Below are positions 7,577 through 16,557 of a DNA stretch of 64,000 bases, piece by piece. The DNA comes from Chryseobacterium rhizoplanae (GTDB lineage Bacteria; Bacteroidota; Bacteroidia; Flavobacteriales; Weeksellaceae): assembly GCF_900182655.1 (NCBI RefSeq), contig NZ_FXTC01000001.1, forward strand, positions 186,001 to 250,000, read 5' to 3'. Position 1 is the first letter of the stretch; each line of letters begins with the position of its first letter. The notes below the pieces were generated by a model. The model saw only the letters and a program-made list of their open reading frames with translations. It had not been told where the DNA came from and made no database searches. The position numbers and the translations under genes were made by a program.

Positions 7577-10111
7577 ATGATACACGACCAACGCGCAGAA
7601 AAATTCAGGCAGATCGTGGAAAATAAATTCCAGATCTACAATTCATTATTTATGAGCCTGCCCTATGATAAAATGACGAATATCGGAATGCTGCTTCCGT
7701 TTCTTTATGAGGAAAGCAGAACCGGCTATGAAGCAGGAAAAACCCCCGAAAATATCGTCGAAGAATTTTTTAAAAACCATACCGATCTTCAGACCGAGGA
7801 GCAGAAACTCGAACTGCTTTTTAAGATCATTCAGTATATAGAAAGACAGGTAGTTTTGTTTGACAGTATTGAAGATGCTGCTTTTCCCAATCTTCACTCT
7901 GAGAGTGACAGCGGGACCGTAACCAATCTCTTTGAACGTTCTTTTCAGGATCATAAAATTGAAAAAGTACGCGAAAAATTAAAAGATTTTAGTGTAAAAG
8001 TCGTGTTTACGGCGCATCCCACTCAGTTTTATCCAAGCTCAGTACAAAGGATTATCCAGGACTTAAGAGGAGCTATTACCAGTGATTCCATTACTCAGAT
8101 TGATATGCTTCTGCAGCAGCTGGGAAAAACACCTTTTGTCAACAAAGAAAAGCCTACTCCTATAGATGAAGCTTTGAGTATCATTTCATACCTGAGATAC
8201 GTATATTACGATACCATTGGCGAATTGTTTACGAAGATCAAAAAGACATTCGGAAACGGGCATTTTCATCTTCATGAAGATATTATCCAGCTTGGATTCT
8301 GGCCTGGAGGAGACAGGGATGGGAATCCGTTTGTAACAGCAGAGGTAACGAAAAGAGTAGCAGAAGAACTTCGTTCAGCCATTCTGAAGTCCTATTACAG
8401 CCATTTGAAATTCATCAGAAGAAGATTGAGTTTCAGAGGAGTTTCTGAAGTTTTAACCCAATTAAGTGAAGCGTTGTACGCTGCCATTTTTGATGGAAAA
8501 ACTATTACAGCTGAAGATATTTTAAAGAAAGCTGCGGAAGCGGAAAAAATATTGGTCAATGAACATAACGCTCTGTTTTTAGATCTTCTGGCCAATTTCA
8601 TAGATCGCGTGATGATCTTCGGGACTCACTTTGCAACGTTGGATATCCGCCAGGACAGCAGGATTCATCAGAAAGTGATTGATGAGGTTTTTGCAAAAGT
8701 ATCCGGGAATGAAGATGCTGATTACGAACAAAAATTCAATACACTGATTCAGATTTCGGAAACGGTAAATGCCGAAGATTTTGAAGATATTGTAAAAGAT
8801 ACATTGTTAACCGTTTCACAGGTTACAGATATTCAGAATCTGAACGGGCTGAGAGGAATGAACCGTTATATCATTTCCAATTCCGATGCAGTGAAAGATG
8901 TGATGAATGTCTATGCATTCTTTAAGATTTGCGGGTACAAAGACGAAGATATCAATATGGATATCGTTCCGCTTTTTGAAACGATGGAAGGTCTTGCCAA
9001 CGCAGAAAATGTGATGAATGAACTGTATCATAATCCTGTCTACAAAAAACATCTGGAAAAAAGAGGAAACCAGCAGACCATTATGCTTGGATTTTCTGAT
9101 GGAACCAAAGATGGTGGATATTTAAAAGCCAACTGGGAAATTTATAAAGCAAAAGAAGAATTGACCAAGCTTTCCGAGCAGAACAATATCAAAGTTGTAT
9201 TCTTCGATGGAAGAGGAGGACCGCCAGCCAGAGGAGGAGGAAAAACCCACGATTTCTACGCTTCTCAGGGAAAAACTATTGCCAATAATAAGATTGAACT
9301 TACCATTCAGGGGCAGACCATAACCAGTATTTTCGGAAATAAAGAACAGGCAAAATACAATTTCGAACAGCTTCTGACCGCAGGTGTGGAAAATGATGTA
9401 TTCAAAAATGCCAAAAAAGAACTTACGGAAAAAGAAAGAGCCTTGATCATCGAATTGGCGGATATCAGCTATGGAAAATATTCAGATTTAAAGGCTCATC
9501 CAATGTTTGTTCCATACCTTCAGGAGATGAGTACCCTTGAATATTACGGAAAAACAAATATCGGAAGCCGTCCTTCAAAAAGAGGAAACGGAAGCGAATT
9601 GAAATTTGAAGATCTGAGAGCGATTCCGTTTGTAGGTTCATGGTCACAACTGAAACAGAATGTTCCAGGGTTCTTTGGTTTTGGATATGCCATGCAAAAG
9701 ATGAAAGAACAGGGAAGATTTGAAGAAGTAAGAGAACTGTATAAGGGTTCGGATTTCTTTAAAACGTTAGTATTGAACTCCATGATGAGTATGAACAAAT
9801 CCTATTTCCCACTAACTTATTATATTAAAAATAACCCTAAGTTTGGTGCATTCTGGAATGTTCTTTTTGAGGAATACGAACTTTCAAGAGATATTATGCT
9901 GGAACTGACCGGTTTCAAAATGCTTCAGGAAGAAGATCCTTTGTCAAGAAAATCTGTGAAGATCCGTGAAAAGATCGTACTTCCGTTATTGAGCATTCAA
10001 CAATATGCATTGATGAAAATACAGAAAGGAGAGGGCAATAAAGAAGCTTATGAAAAGCTGGTAACACGTTCTTTATTCGGGAATATTAATGCGAGTAGAA
10101 ATTCAGCGTAA
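7577..10111 (+). CDS. ppc: phosphoenolpyruvate carboxylase
   Basis: An 844-residue enzyme fixing bicarbonate onto PEP to give oxaloacetate, replenishing the TCA cycle. The ATG at 7577 (MIHDQRAEKF) is preferred over an in-frame TTG 14 codons upstream. Visible signatures are FTAHPTQ with the catalytic His, GFWPGGDRDGNPF, SDGTKDGGY, and FFDGRGGPPARGGGKTH with the Gly-rich mobile loop. The C-terminus ends NINASRNSA instead of the QNTG seen in plant and proteobacterial enzymes. It is monocistronic and followed by a strong terminator. Confidence 0.96.
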   Translation: MIHDQRAEKFRQIVENKFQIYNSLFMSLPYDKMTNIGMLLPFLYEESRTGYEAGKTPENIVEEFFKNHTDLQTEEQKLELLFKIIQYIERQVVLFDSIEDAAFPNLHSESDSGTVTNLFERSFQDHKIEKVREKLKDFSVKVVFTAHPTQFYPSSVQRIIQDLRGAITSDSITQIDMLLQQLGKTPFVNKEKPTPIDEALSIISYLRYVYYDTIGELFTKIKKTFGNGHFHLHEDIIQLGFWPGGDRDGNPFVTAEVTKRVAEELRSAILKSYYSHLKFIRRRLSFRGVSEVLTQLSEALYAAIFDGKTITAEDILKKAAEAEKILVNEHNALFLDLLANFIDRVMIFGTHFATLDIRQDSRIHQKVIDEVFAKVSGNEDADYEQKFNTLIQISETVNAEDFEDIVKDTLLTVSQVTDIQNLNGLRGMNRYIISNSDAVKDVMNVYAFFKICGYKDEDINMDIVPLFETMEGLANAENVMNELYHNPVYKKHLEKRGNQQTIMLGFSDGTKDGGYLKANWEIYKAKEELTKLSEQNNIKVVFFDGRGGPPARGGGKTHDFYASQGKTIANNKIELTIQGQTITSIFGNKEQAKYNFEQLLTAGVENDVFKNAKKELTEKERALIIELADISYGKYSDLKAHPMFVPYLQEMSTLEYYGKTNIGSRPSKRGNGSELKFEDLRAIPFVGSWSQLKQNVPGFFGFGYAMQKMKEQGRFEEVRELYKGSDFFKTLVLNSMMSMNKSYFPLTYYIKNNPKFGAFWNVLFEEYELSRDIMLELTGFKMLQEEDPLSRKSVKIREKIVLPLLSIQQYALMKIQKGEGNKEAYEKLVTRSLFGNINASRNSA

Positions 10112-10161
10112 GTTATTTTAAATAAATATTTTGTATACATTGTACAATGGTATATCAATAG

Positions 10162-10186
10162 AAACGGGCTTAAGCCCGTTTTTTTA
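10162..10186 (+). terminator. intrinsic terminator after ppc
   Basis: A perfect 20-nt palindrome (AAACGGGCTTAAGCCCGTTT) running into a T tract, 50 bases after the ppc stop. Confidence 0.88.
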
Positions 10187-10322
10187 TTATCAACAATCCA
10201 TGAGCTTTAGCTCAAACTTATATTTTAAGTTATAAGATCATTTATCTCCCGCAGATTATCCGGACCAAGCAGATAGCTGAATTAAATCTGTTGAGCCTGT
10301 ATAAACTGCGGGAAAATAAAAA

Positions 10323-11924
10323 TTATTCCTTTAAGAATTTCTCATAGTAAACTTTATCCTTCATCTGAATTTTCAGATAATAAGTTCCTTTTGCAAAATC
10401 CTCCACTTGTATAGATTTCTGATGACTGCTTTTTCGGATCAGCCTTCCCAGATTGTCATAGATTTCTAAGGATTGAACTTCTTGTTCCGATGCTATATTC
10501 AGAATGTTTTTAGCAGGATTCGGGAATAGAGAAAACTTTTCCTTTTTTACCATTTCAGAAGTGTTGAGAACCATATTGTACAGACTTCCGAAGTTGAGAA
10601 TACCATATCCAATCTGATCTGAATGGCCGGGATAAAGCGAAGCTGTTTGTCTTAGTTTTGTTCTCATCTGCTCCCTGTTCATCGTTGGAAATGCCTGGAT
10701 AAGACATGCCACACCTCCGGCAGCAATAGGAGTTGCAATGGATGTTCCGTTCACAACTGTAGTCGCATTGTCATACACTGTAGTGGTAGCAGTTCCTTGA
10801 GTACTTCCATCAGGTTTTACGACTCCAAGAGAGTTCGGTCCGAAAGAAGAAAATCCGGAGGCATTCCCGGCCGAATCTACAGATCCGATGGAGAATACTT
10901 TAGCATTGTCAGACGGTGTCATCAGATAATGCCATGGCTGCAGCCCGGAATTTCCGGCAGCAGCAAGAACAAAGATTCCTTTTTCAGCAGCAATACCTGC
11001 TCCACGGGCAATGAAAGAAGTACTTCCGTTCATATCTGCATAGGTGTAATTGTAACGGCTCTCATCAAAAACATTGTATCCCAGTGATGAGGTGATGATT
11101 TCTACCCCTTTTCTGTCTGCTTCCTCAGCAGCTTCAATCCAGTATAGCTCTTCTTCAGGAACTTCTACATTGGCATTTTCACTCCTGTAGAGATAGAAAT
11201 CAGCATCAGGAGCCGCGCCGACAAATATGTTTTCAATATATCCGCCGATAGCACCTAACACAACAGAACCATGCGGACTGAGTGCTGTATTGTAAATGTT
11301 TCCGGTTTTAGTGACAAAATCATAGGCCGCTTTTATATGATTACCGCTCCATAATCTGGAAAAAGCAGTTCCCGTATTCACTGTTGGGAATCCGGCATCA
11401 ATGACTGCTATAGAAATTCCTGTTCCGGTATAACCCGCCAGGTGAAGAGGGCGGATATTGACCTGATCAATTTGGCCGGCACCGGAACCATAATTAAAGG
11501 TGGTGAGTATTTTATTGAGACTTGCATCATCTTTCCATTTAGCGGGTGCAGTTTTTACAGTGGTTGAGCTGTTTCTGGCAAAACTTTCAACAGATAAAAC
11601 AAAAGACTGAGCCTGCAGCAGTGTTTTCTGGGCAGGAGTAGCATTCACTGCCGCTCCGTTAAGCCATTTTGAATAATCGGTAACGGTAAATCCTAAATTT
11701 TGAAGATTCTGAAGGTAAGACTGTTCAATAGGCGCATCCTGATCGTTAAGAGGAATTCCCAGCATCGTACGTCTGCTGAGCGATTTCTGACTGAGTTCAG
11801 AAAGAGGATTTGCATAAAATGCAGCTTTATTGGGCTTATCTGTAAAGAAAACAAAAACAAGTTCTGTTTGGGCAGATACATGAAGATAACCCGTTAGGAA
11901 ACAAAAGAGTAAAAGTTTTTTCAT
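10323..11924 (-). CDS. T9SS-secreted subtilisin-like serine protease (S8)
   Basis: A 533-residue protein with a signal peptide (cleavage near SAQ, residue ~19), an N-terminal prodomain-like part (~20-150), an S8 catalytic domain and a C-terminal T9SS type A sorting domain (from ~463, FSLFPNPAKN). Catalytic residues are in the usual order: Asp176 (AVIDAGFP), His218 (SPHGS), oxyanion Asn325 (AAGNSG) and Ser395 (NGTSIATP). It should be carried across the outer membrane and attached to the surface or released, digesting extracellular protein. Monocistronic, divergent from the sugar-modification genes. Confidence 0.93.
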   Translation of the reverse strand: MKKLLLFCFLTGYLHVSAQTELVFVFFTDKPNKAAFYANPLSELSQKSLSRRTMLGIPLNDQDAPIEQSYLQNLQNLGFTVTDYSKWLNGAAVNATPAQKTLLQAQSFVLSVESFARNSSTTVKTAPAKWKDDASLNKILTTFNYGSGAGQIDQVNIRPLHLAGYTGTGISIAVIDAGFPTVNTGTAFSRLWSGNHIKAAYDFVTKTGNIYNTALSPHGSVVLGAIGGYIENIFVGAAPDADFYLYRSENANVEVPEEELYWIEAAEEADRKGVEIITSSLGYNVFDESRYNYTYADMNGSTSFIARGAGIAAEKGIFVLAAAGNSGLQPWHYLMTPSDNAKVFSIGSVDSAGNASGFSSFGPNSLGVVKPDGSTQGTATTTVYDNATTVVNGTSIATPIAAGGVACLIQAFPTMNREQMRTKLRQTASLYPGHSDQIGYGILNFGSLYNMVLNTSEMVKKEKFSLFPNPAKNILNIASEQEVQSLEIYDNLGRLIRKSSHQKSIQVEDFAKGTYYLKIQMKDKVYYEKFLKE

Positions 11925-12012
11925 AACATTATTTTGTATAAAGATAAAAACAAAATCAATAAAATTTTTGATAGGATATTAAATTCCTTATTTTTACAGA
12001 AATATTTATTAT

Positions 12013-13137
12013 ATGAAAAAAATTCAGATGGTTGACTTGCAAAGTCAGTATTACAAAATAAAGAATGATGTAGACAATGCTGTTTTGAATGTAATGGACT
12101 CTGCAGCGTTTATTAACGGACCTGAAGTAAAGTCTTTCCAGAATGAATTGGAGTCTTATTTAGAAGTAAAACATGTGATTCCATGTGCCAATGGTACAGA
12201 TGCATTACAGATTGCCTTAATGGCCCTGGATCTGAAAGAAGGAGATGAGATCATTACCGCTGATTTTACTTTTGCTGCAACGGTAGAAGTAATTCACCTG
12301 CTTAAGCTAAAATCTGTATTGGTAGATGTAGATTATGATACATTCACCATTTCTACAGAACAGATTAAAAAAGCCATTACGCCAAGAACAAAAGCGATTA
12401 TTCCGGTACACATTTTCGGACAGTGTGCGAATATGGAAGAAATTTTGAAAATTGCTGAAGAGCACAATCTATATGTTATTGAAGACAATGCTCAGGCAAT
12501 TGGTTCAGAATATACATTCTCTGACGGAACTGTAAAACAGGCAGGAACAATGTCTACAGTAGGGACAACTTCTTTCTTCCCTTCAAAAAACCTTGGATGC
12601 TACGGAGATGGTGGCGCGATTTTTACCAACAACGATGAATTAGCACACCGTTTAAGAGGGATTGTAAACCACGGAATGTACGAAAGATACTATCATGATG
12701 AGGTAGGAGTAAACTCCCGTCTGGACAGTATTCAGGCTGCAGTTTTAAGAAAAAAACTTCCTCACCTTGATTCTTACAACGAAGCAAGAAAAAGAGCCGC
12801 AGATTTTTATGATGAAGCATTTGAAGCAAACCCGAATATCCTGACTCCCAAAAGAGCTGAAAATTCTACTCACGTATTCCACCAGTATACTTTAAGAATC
12901 CTGAATGGAAAGCGTAATGAACTTCAGAAGTTTTTAACGGAAAAAGAAATCCCTGCAATGATCTATTATCCGGTAGCCTTAAGAAAGCAGAAAGCATACT
13001 TCCAGGAAAGTAATGATGCAGACTTTGTGAATACAGATAAGCTGTTGGATCAGGTAATTTCTTTACCAATGCATACAGAATTAGATGAAGAGCAACTGAA
13101 GTATATTACAGATGCTGTTCTTGAGTTTATGGGATAA
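12013..13137 (+). CDS. DegT/DnrJ/EryC1-family sugar aminotransferase
   Basis: A 374-residue PLP-dependent aminotransferase of the family acting on nucleotide-linked keto-sugars. Lys192 in FFPSKNLGCYGDGG is the Schiff-base lysine, and Asp158 in VIEDNAQ contacts the PLP nitrogen. Overall it resembles WbpE/WlbC-type enzymes that make acetamido sugars for surface polysaccharides, but the exact sugar cannot be read. It heads a short same-strand group with a membrane protein (8-base gap), galE (9-base gap) and a cytidylyltransferase. Confidence 0.92.
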   Translation: MKKIQMVDLQSQYYKIKNDVDNAVLNVMDSAAFINGPEVKSFQNELESYLEVKHVIPCANGTDALQIALMALDLKEGDEIITADFTFAATVEVIHLLKLKSVLVDVDYDTFTISTEQIKKAITPRTKAIIPVHIFGQCANMEEILKIAEEHNLYVIEDNAQAIGSEYTFSDGTVKQAGTMSTVGTTSFFPSKNLGCYGDGGAIFTNNDELAHRLRGIVNHGMYERYYHDEVGVNSRLDSIQAAVLRKKLPHLDSYNEARKRAADFYDEAFEANPNILTPKRAENSTHVFHQYTLRILNGKRNELQKFLTEKEIPAMIYYPVALRKQKAYFQESNDADFVNTDKLLDQVISLPMHTELDEEQLKYITDAVLEFMG

Positions 13138-13145
13138 AAACAACT

Positions 13146-13598
13146 ATGACGGAATTTTTTTTAAAAGGAAGGAAATATAAATTCTTTTTAGGGTTTCATC
13201 TTTTTATCGTAGGATTATATTCAATCTATGTAATAAATACATTGAATTCCTATAATTCCTCATCTTACTCAGAATACTATAAAGAGAGTATTTTTGAAAA
13301 TATTTTGAAATACTCTTTTTACATTATTGTAAATTTAATTTCAGGAGGGATTATTTATTTTAAAATTAAGTATACAAAGATTATTCTCAATTTTATTGCA
13401 GTAATGATCTTTATTTTAGTTTGTTATGCGGAATATACCCTCATTAAAACTTATATCAATAATTCATATTACAACTTTGTAATTGCTTTTAATACAATAG
13501 TTATAGGTTTTATTATTTTTTATCTTCTTTATCTGAACAATATCGATAAAGAGGTAAAGAAAAACGAAATAGAAAATATAGGAAAACACAAAGATTAA
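13146..13598 (+). CDS. small polytopic membrane protein of unknown function
   Basis: A 150-residue protein with about four hydrophobic segments (residues ~12-32, 50-70, 76-96 and 108-128) and a Lys/Glu-rich C-terminal tail. No family is recognised. It is tightly packed between the aminotransferase and galE, so co-expression is likely. It is richer in A+T than its neighbours, which may indicate a recently acquired or fast-evolving gene. Confidence 0.7.
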   Translation: MTEFFLKGRKYKFFLGFHLFIVGLYSIYVINTLNSYNSSSYSEYYKESIFENILKYSFYIIVNLISGGIIYFKIKYTKIILNFIAVMIFILVCYAEYTLIKTYINNSYYNFVIAFNTIVIGFIIFYLLYLNNIDKEVKKNEIENIGKHKD

Positions 13599-13607
13599 AA
13601 AATAAAA

Positions 13608-14630
13608 ATGGCAATACTTGTTACGGGAGGACTTGGATATATTGGTTCTCATACGGTGGTAGAACTTATCAATAGCGGCTTTGAAGTAGTTATTGTAGAC
13701 GATTTGTCCAATACGGAAAGGTTTATTTTAAAAAATATAGAAGAAATTACAGGTAAAAAGCCGGCTTTTTATCCATTTGATCTAAGAAGGAAAGAACTTC
13801 TTACTCAGGTTTTTGATGCCCATCAGATTGATGGCTGTATCAATTTTGCCGCTTCTAAAGCAGTAGGAGAGAGCCAGATAAAACCTGTGGACTATTATGA
13901 GAATAATTTATTCTCACTGATAAATATTCTTCAGGAATTTAAAGCAAGAGAAATTTCCAACTTTATTTTCAGTTCATCCTGTACAGTATACGGGCAGGCA
14001 GATGTAATGCCGATTGATGAAAATACTCCATTAAAAGTACCGGAAAGTGTGTATGGGAAAACAAAACAAATGGGCGAACAGATCCTGATTGATTTTGCAA
14101 ATGCCTATCAACGTAAAATTTCGTTATTGAGATATTTCAACCCAATCGGAGCTCATCCTTCTGCAAAACTTGGAGAACTGCCGATAGGAGTTCCTAATAA
14201 TCTTGTACCTTATGTGATGCAGACCGCTTCAGGAGTACGCGAGAAACTGAATGTTTGGGGAGATGATTATGCTACAGAGGACGGGACAGCCGTTCGTGAT
14301 TATATTTATGTTGTTGACCTGGCGAAAGCACACGTTGCAGCATTAAAAAAACTTATGGAAGACTCTTCACCTGAAGCTGTGATTGATACCTACAACTTAG
14401 GAACAGGAAAAGGCTCATCTGTGCTGGAAGTAGTAAAAGCGTTTGAAAAGGCCAATAATGTAGAGGTGCCGTATCAGATCTGTGCCAGAAGAGAAGGAGA
14501 TATTACTATTGCGTATGCCAATGCTGAAAAGGCCGAAAAAGAGCTCAACTGGAAGTCTGAAACCTCTCTGGAAGAAGCTTTAAGAACGGTTTGGGAATGG
14601 CAGAAATATTTGAATACAAGGAATGTATAG
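13608..14630 (+). CDS. galE: UDP-glucose 4-epimerase
   Basis: A 340-residue extended short-chain dehydrogenase interconverting UDP-glucose and UDP-galactose. The NAD motif GGLGYIGS (7-14), Ser124 in FSSSCTVYG, and the Tyr149/Lys153 pair in YGKTK match E. coli GalE numbering exactly. It lies 9 bases after the membrane protein gene in a cluster with a sugar aminotransferase, which favours a role in surface polysaccharide precursors over galactose catabolism alone. Confidence 0.96.
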   Translation: MAILVTGGLGYIGSHTVVELINSGFEVVIVDDLSNTERFILKNIEEITGKKPAFYPFDLRRKELLTQVFDAHQIDGCINFAASKAVGESQIKPVDYYENNLFSLINILQEFKAREISNFIFSSSCTVYGQADVMPIDENTPLKVPESVYGKTKQMGEQILIDFANAYQRKISLLRYFNPIGAHPSAKLGELPIGVPNNLVPYVMQTASGVREKLNVWGDDYATEDGTAVRDYIYVVDLAKAHVAALKKLMEDSSPEAVIDTYNLGTGKGSSVLEVVKAFEKANNVEVPYQICARREGDITIAYANAEKAEKELNWKSETSLEEALRTVWEWQKYLNTRNV

Positions 14631-14779
14631 TTTCAATGGTTATGAAATTTTCCTGACCATATGAAGAACAATTAAAGAACGAATTATATAAACAAATTAC
14701 AAAACACCTTCCCTGAATCTTTTGTTTTATCTTTTTATAAGAACATTTCATTCAGTGAAGTTTTTAATTCAAAATTAAT

Positions 14780-15232
14780 ATGAAGACACAGAGAATAGGG
14801 ATTACATTTTCCTCATTTGACTTATTACACGCTGGCCACATCAAAATGCTTGAAGAAGCTAAAACGGTATGTGACTATTTAATCGTTGGACTTCAGATCG
14901 ATCCTTCCCACGATCGTCCCAACAAAAATAAGCCAAGCCAGACTATCGTTGAAAGATATATCCAGCTGAAAGCAGTAAATGCTGTGGATGAGATCATTCC
15001 TTATTATACAGAAGAAGATCTGTTGGATATTTTAAAATCATTTGTGATTGATGTAAGAATCATTGGGGATGATTATATGGACAAAGACTTTACAGGTAAG
15101 AAATACTGTGAAGAAAAAGGAATTGAGATCTTTTATAACAAAAGAGACCATAGGTTTTCCACCAGTGATCTGAGAAGAAGAATCTATGAAGCTGAAAAAG
15201 AAAAAGATTCCAAAGCTGAACCTGTAAAATAA
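14780..15232 (+). CDS. cytidylyltransferase-like nucleotidyltransferase
   Basis: A 150-residue enzyme with the HxGH nucleotide-binding motif HAGH (17-20) near the N-terminus and an STSDLRRRI stretch near the C-terminus, corresponding to the second phosphate-contacting motif of the glycerol-3-phosphate cytidylyltransferase / phosphopantetheine adenylyltransferase superfamily. It would activate a phosphorylated alcohol or sugar by linking it to CMP or AMP. Closest in style to TagD-like proteins found in polysaccharide clusters. A 149-base gap separates it from galE, so it may have its own promoter. Confidence 0.87.
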   Translation: MKTQRIGITFSSFDLLHAGHIKMLEEAKTVCDYLIVGLQIDPSHDRPNKNKPSQTIVERYIQLKAVNAVDEIIPYYTEEDLLDILKSFVIDVRIIGDDYMDKDFTGKKYCEEKGIEIFYNKRDHRFSTSDLRRRIYEAEKEKDSKAEPVK

Positions 15233-15267
15233 ATTTTCAGCAAAACATATCAGAAATTATAAATAAC

Positions 15268-15305
15268 AAACAGTTGTAAACAAGAGCTTTACAGCTGTTT
15301 TTTTA
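15268..15305 (+). terminator. intrinsic terminator after the cytidylyltransferase gene
   Basis: A 13-bp stem with one G-T pair (AAACAGTTGTAAA / TTTACAGCTGTTT) followed by a T run. Confidence 0.8.
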
Positions 15306-15369
15306 TTTTACCGGAAGCAGCTGGAAATTACGTTTTAAGAATATGAAATTACTTCTTTAAGCATATTTT

Positions 15370-16362
15370 CTATTTAAAGTCCTTGTCAATGAGATCCAGG
15401 AAGTCAAAAAACATTTCTTTCCAATGGCTTATTTTGGTTCCGTTTTCTTTTATTTCTTCAAAATTATGATTGCAGTTCAGATACACTTTGCTTTTCAGAT
15501 TCGTTTTTCTGTGACGGATAAATTCTGCGGTAATTAAGTCACTGGCTTCTATAGGTACTTTATCATCATGGCTTCCAATAGTGACAAATATGGGAATTTT
15601 TATCTTCAGAAGATTTTCTATAGGAGGTTCGTTTATTGCAACATTCCATTTGTAGGTATCGCCATTAAAATAATCTTTTACCGAGTCAGGATCTTGATAA
15701 ACCTGATTATACCCTTTCATCAATTCATCAATTTTATCCTGAGCCTGGATGGCACTTAATTTTCCTTCCTGCATTTGTCTTCTGGTAAAAAGTATATCAT
15801 TAAATATCTGAGGTGTTGCATTCCCTGCTGAAAAGCAAATATGGGTGATATTTTTGTTGAGAGTGGCTAATTTTGCGACCACGTCACTACCTTCAGAATG
15901 TCCAAGCACAGCGATTGTTTTAGCATTGGGGTAGATTCTTTTCTTTATGAAATTAACAACTTTATCGGCAACTTCAGCCCTGTCTAGCACATTATTCCTT
16001 CGTGTGAATGTTGGTGAAGGCGTATAGTTATTTAATGTTTTTAAGTAATAGGGCAGTCCAACTTTCTGTATATAAACGAATGCATAATCTTTTGGAAACT
16101 CTGCCATTAATTTTTTGGGATAGTTATTGTAACAGCAAGGTTCTGTATCATCACCATTTACCATAGGTAAATCACCGCTTCCATGCAGATAGATGAACAC
16201 TTTTTCCTTTGGTAAATTATCTGCAGTATAGATATAAAAACGTACTGTGTCACCTTTATCAGGAATGATGTATTCTTTTAATTTTTGTTTTTCAGGAGTC
16301 TGTGCCAATAGAAAGATTGGAAAAAAGAGTAGGATCAACAGGATTTTTTGAAATAGATTCAT
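15370..16362 (-). CDS. secreted alpha/beta hydrolase
   Basis: A 330-residue protein with a signal peptide (cleavage after LLAQ, residue ~21). The nucleophile elbow GHSEG (Ser156) lies in VLGHSEGSD. An Asp in TIGSHDDKVP and a His in NCNHNFEE complete a likely triad, and HGSG (60-63) fits an oxyanion loop. The fold matches dienelactone-hydrolase/prolyl-oligopeptidase-like esterases. Cys76 and Cys77 are adjacent. The substrate is unknown; location is periplasmic or outside. It is monocistronic. Confidence 0.85.
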   Translation of the reverse strand: MNLFQKILLILLFFPIFLLAQTPEKQKLKEYIIPDKGDTVRFYIYTADNLPKEKVFIYLHGSGDLPMVNGDDTEPCCYNNYPKKLMAEFPKDYAFVYIQKVGLPYYLKTLNNYTPSPTFTRRNNVLDRAEVADKVVNFIKKRIYPNAKTIAVLGHSEGSDVVAKLATLNKNITHICFSAGNATPQIFNDILFTRRQMQEGKLSAIQAQDKIDELMKGYNQVYQDPDSVKDYFNGDTYKWNVAINEPPIENLLKIKIPIFVTIGSHDDKVPIEASDLITAEFIRHRKTNLKSKVYLNCNHNFEEIKENGTKISHWKEMFFDFLDLIDKDFK

Positions 16363-16514
16363 AGGTTATTTTTGTTTTAGAAAATAGATCTGTATTTTTC
16401 TTGAGTACTCTCTTTTTATTTTTATGGGATAAATATAAATCTTTTAACTTTATTGTCAGATGTTTATCTTCATATTTCACAAATTTATAATTAAACAAAC
16501 AAGTAAGCATTCAT

Positions 16515-16545
16515 AAAAAATCCCGAAAGTACTTTTCGGGATTTT
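16515..16545 (-). terminator. intrinsic terminator after the TonB-dependent receptor gene
   Basis: A 12-bp stem (AAAATCCCGAAA / TTTCGGGATTTT) with T runs on both sides, 13 bases beyond the stop of the minus-strand receptor gene. Confidence 0.85.
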
Positions 16546-16557
16546 ATTTTTGTTGTA

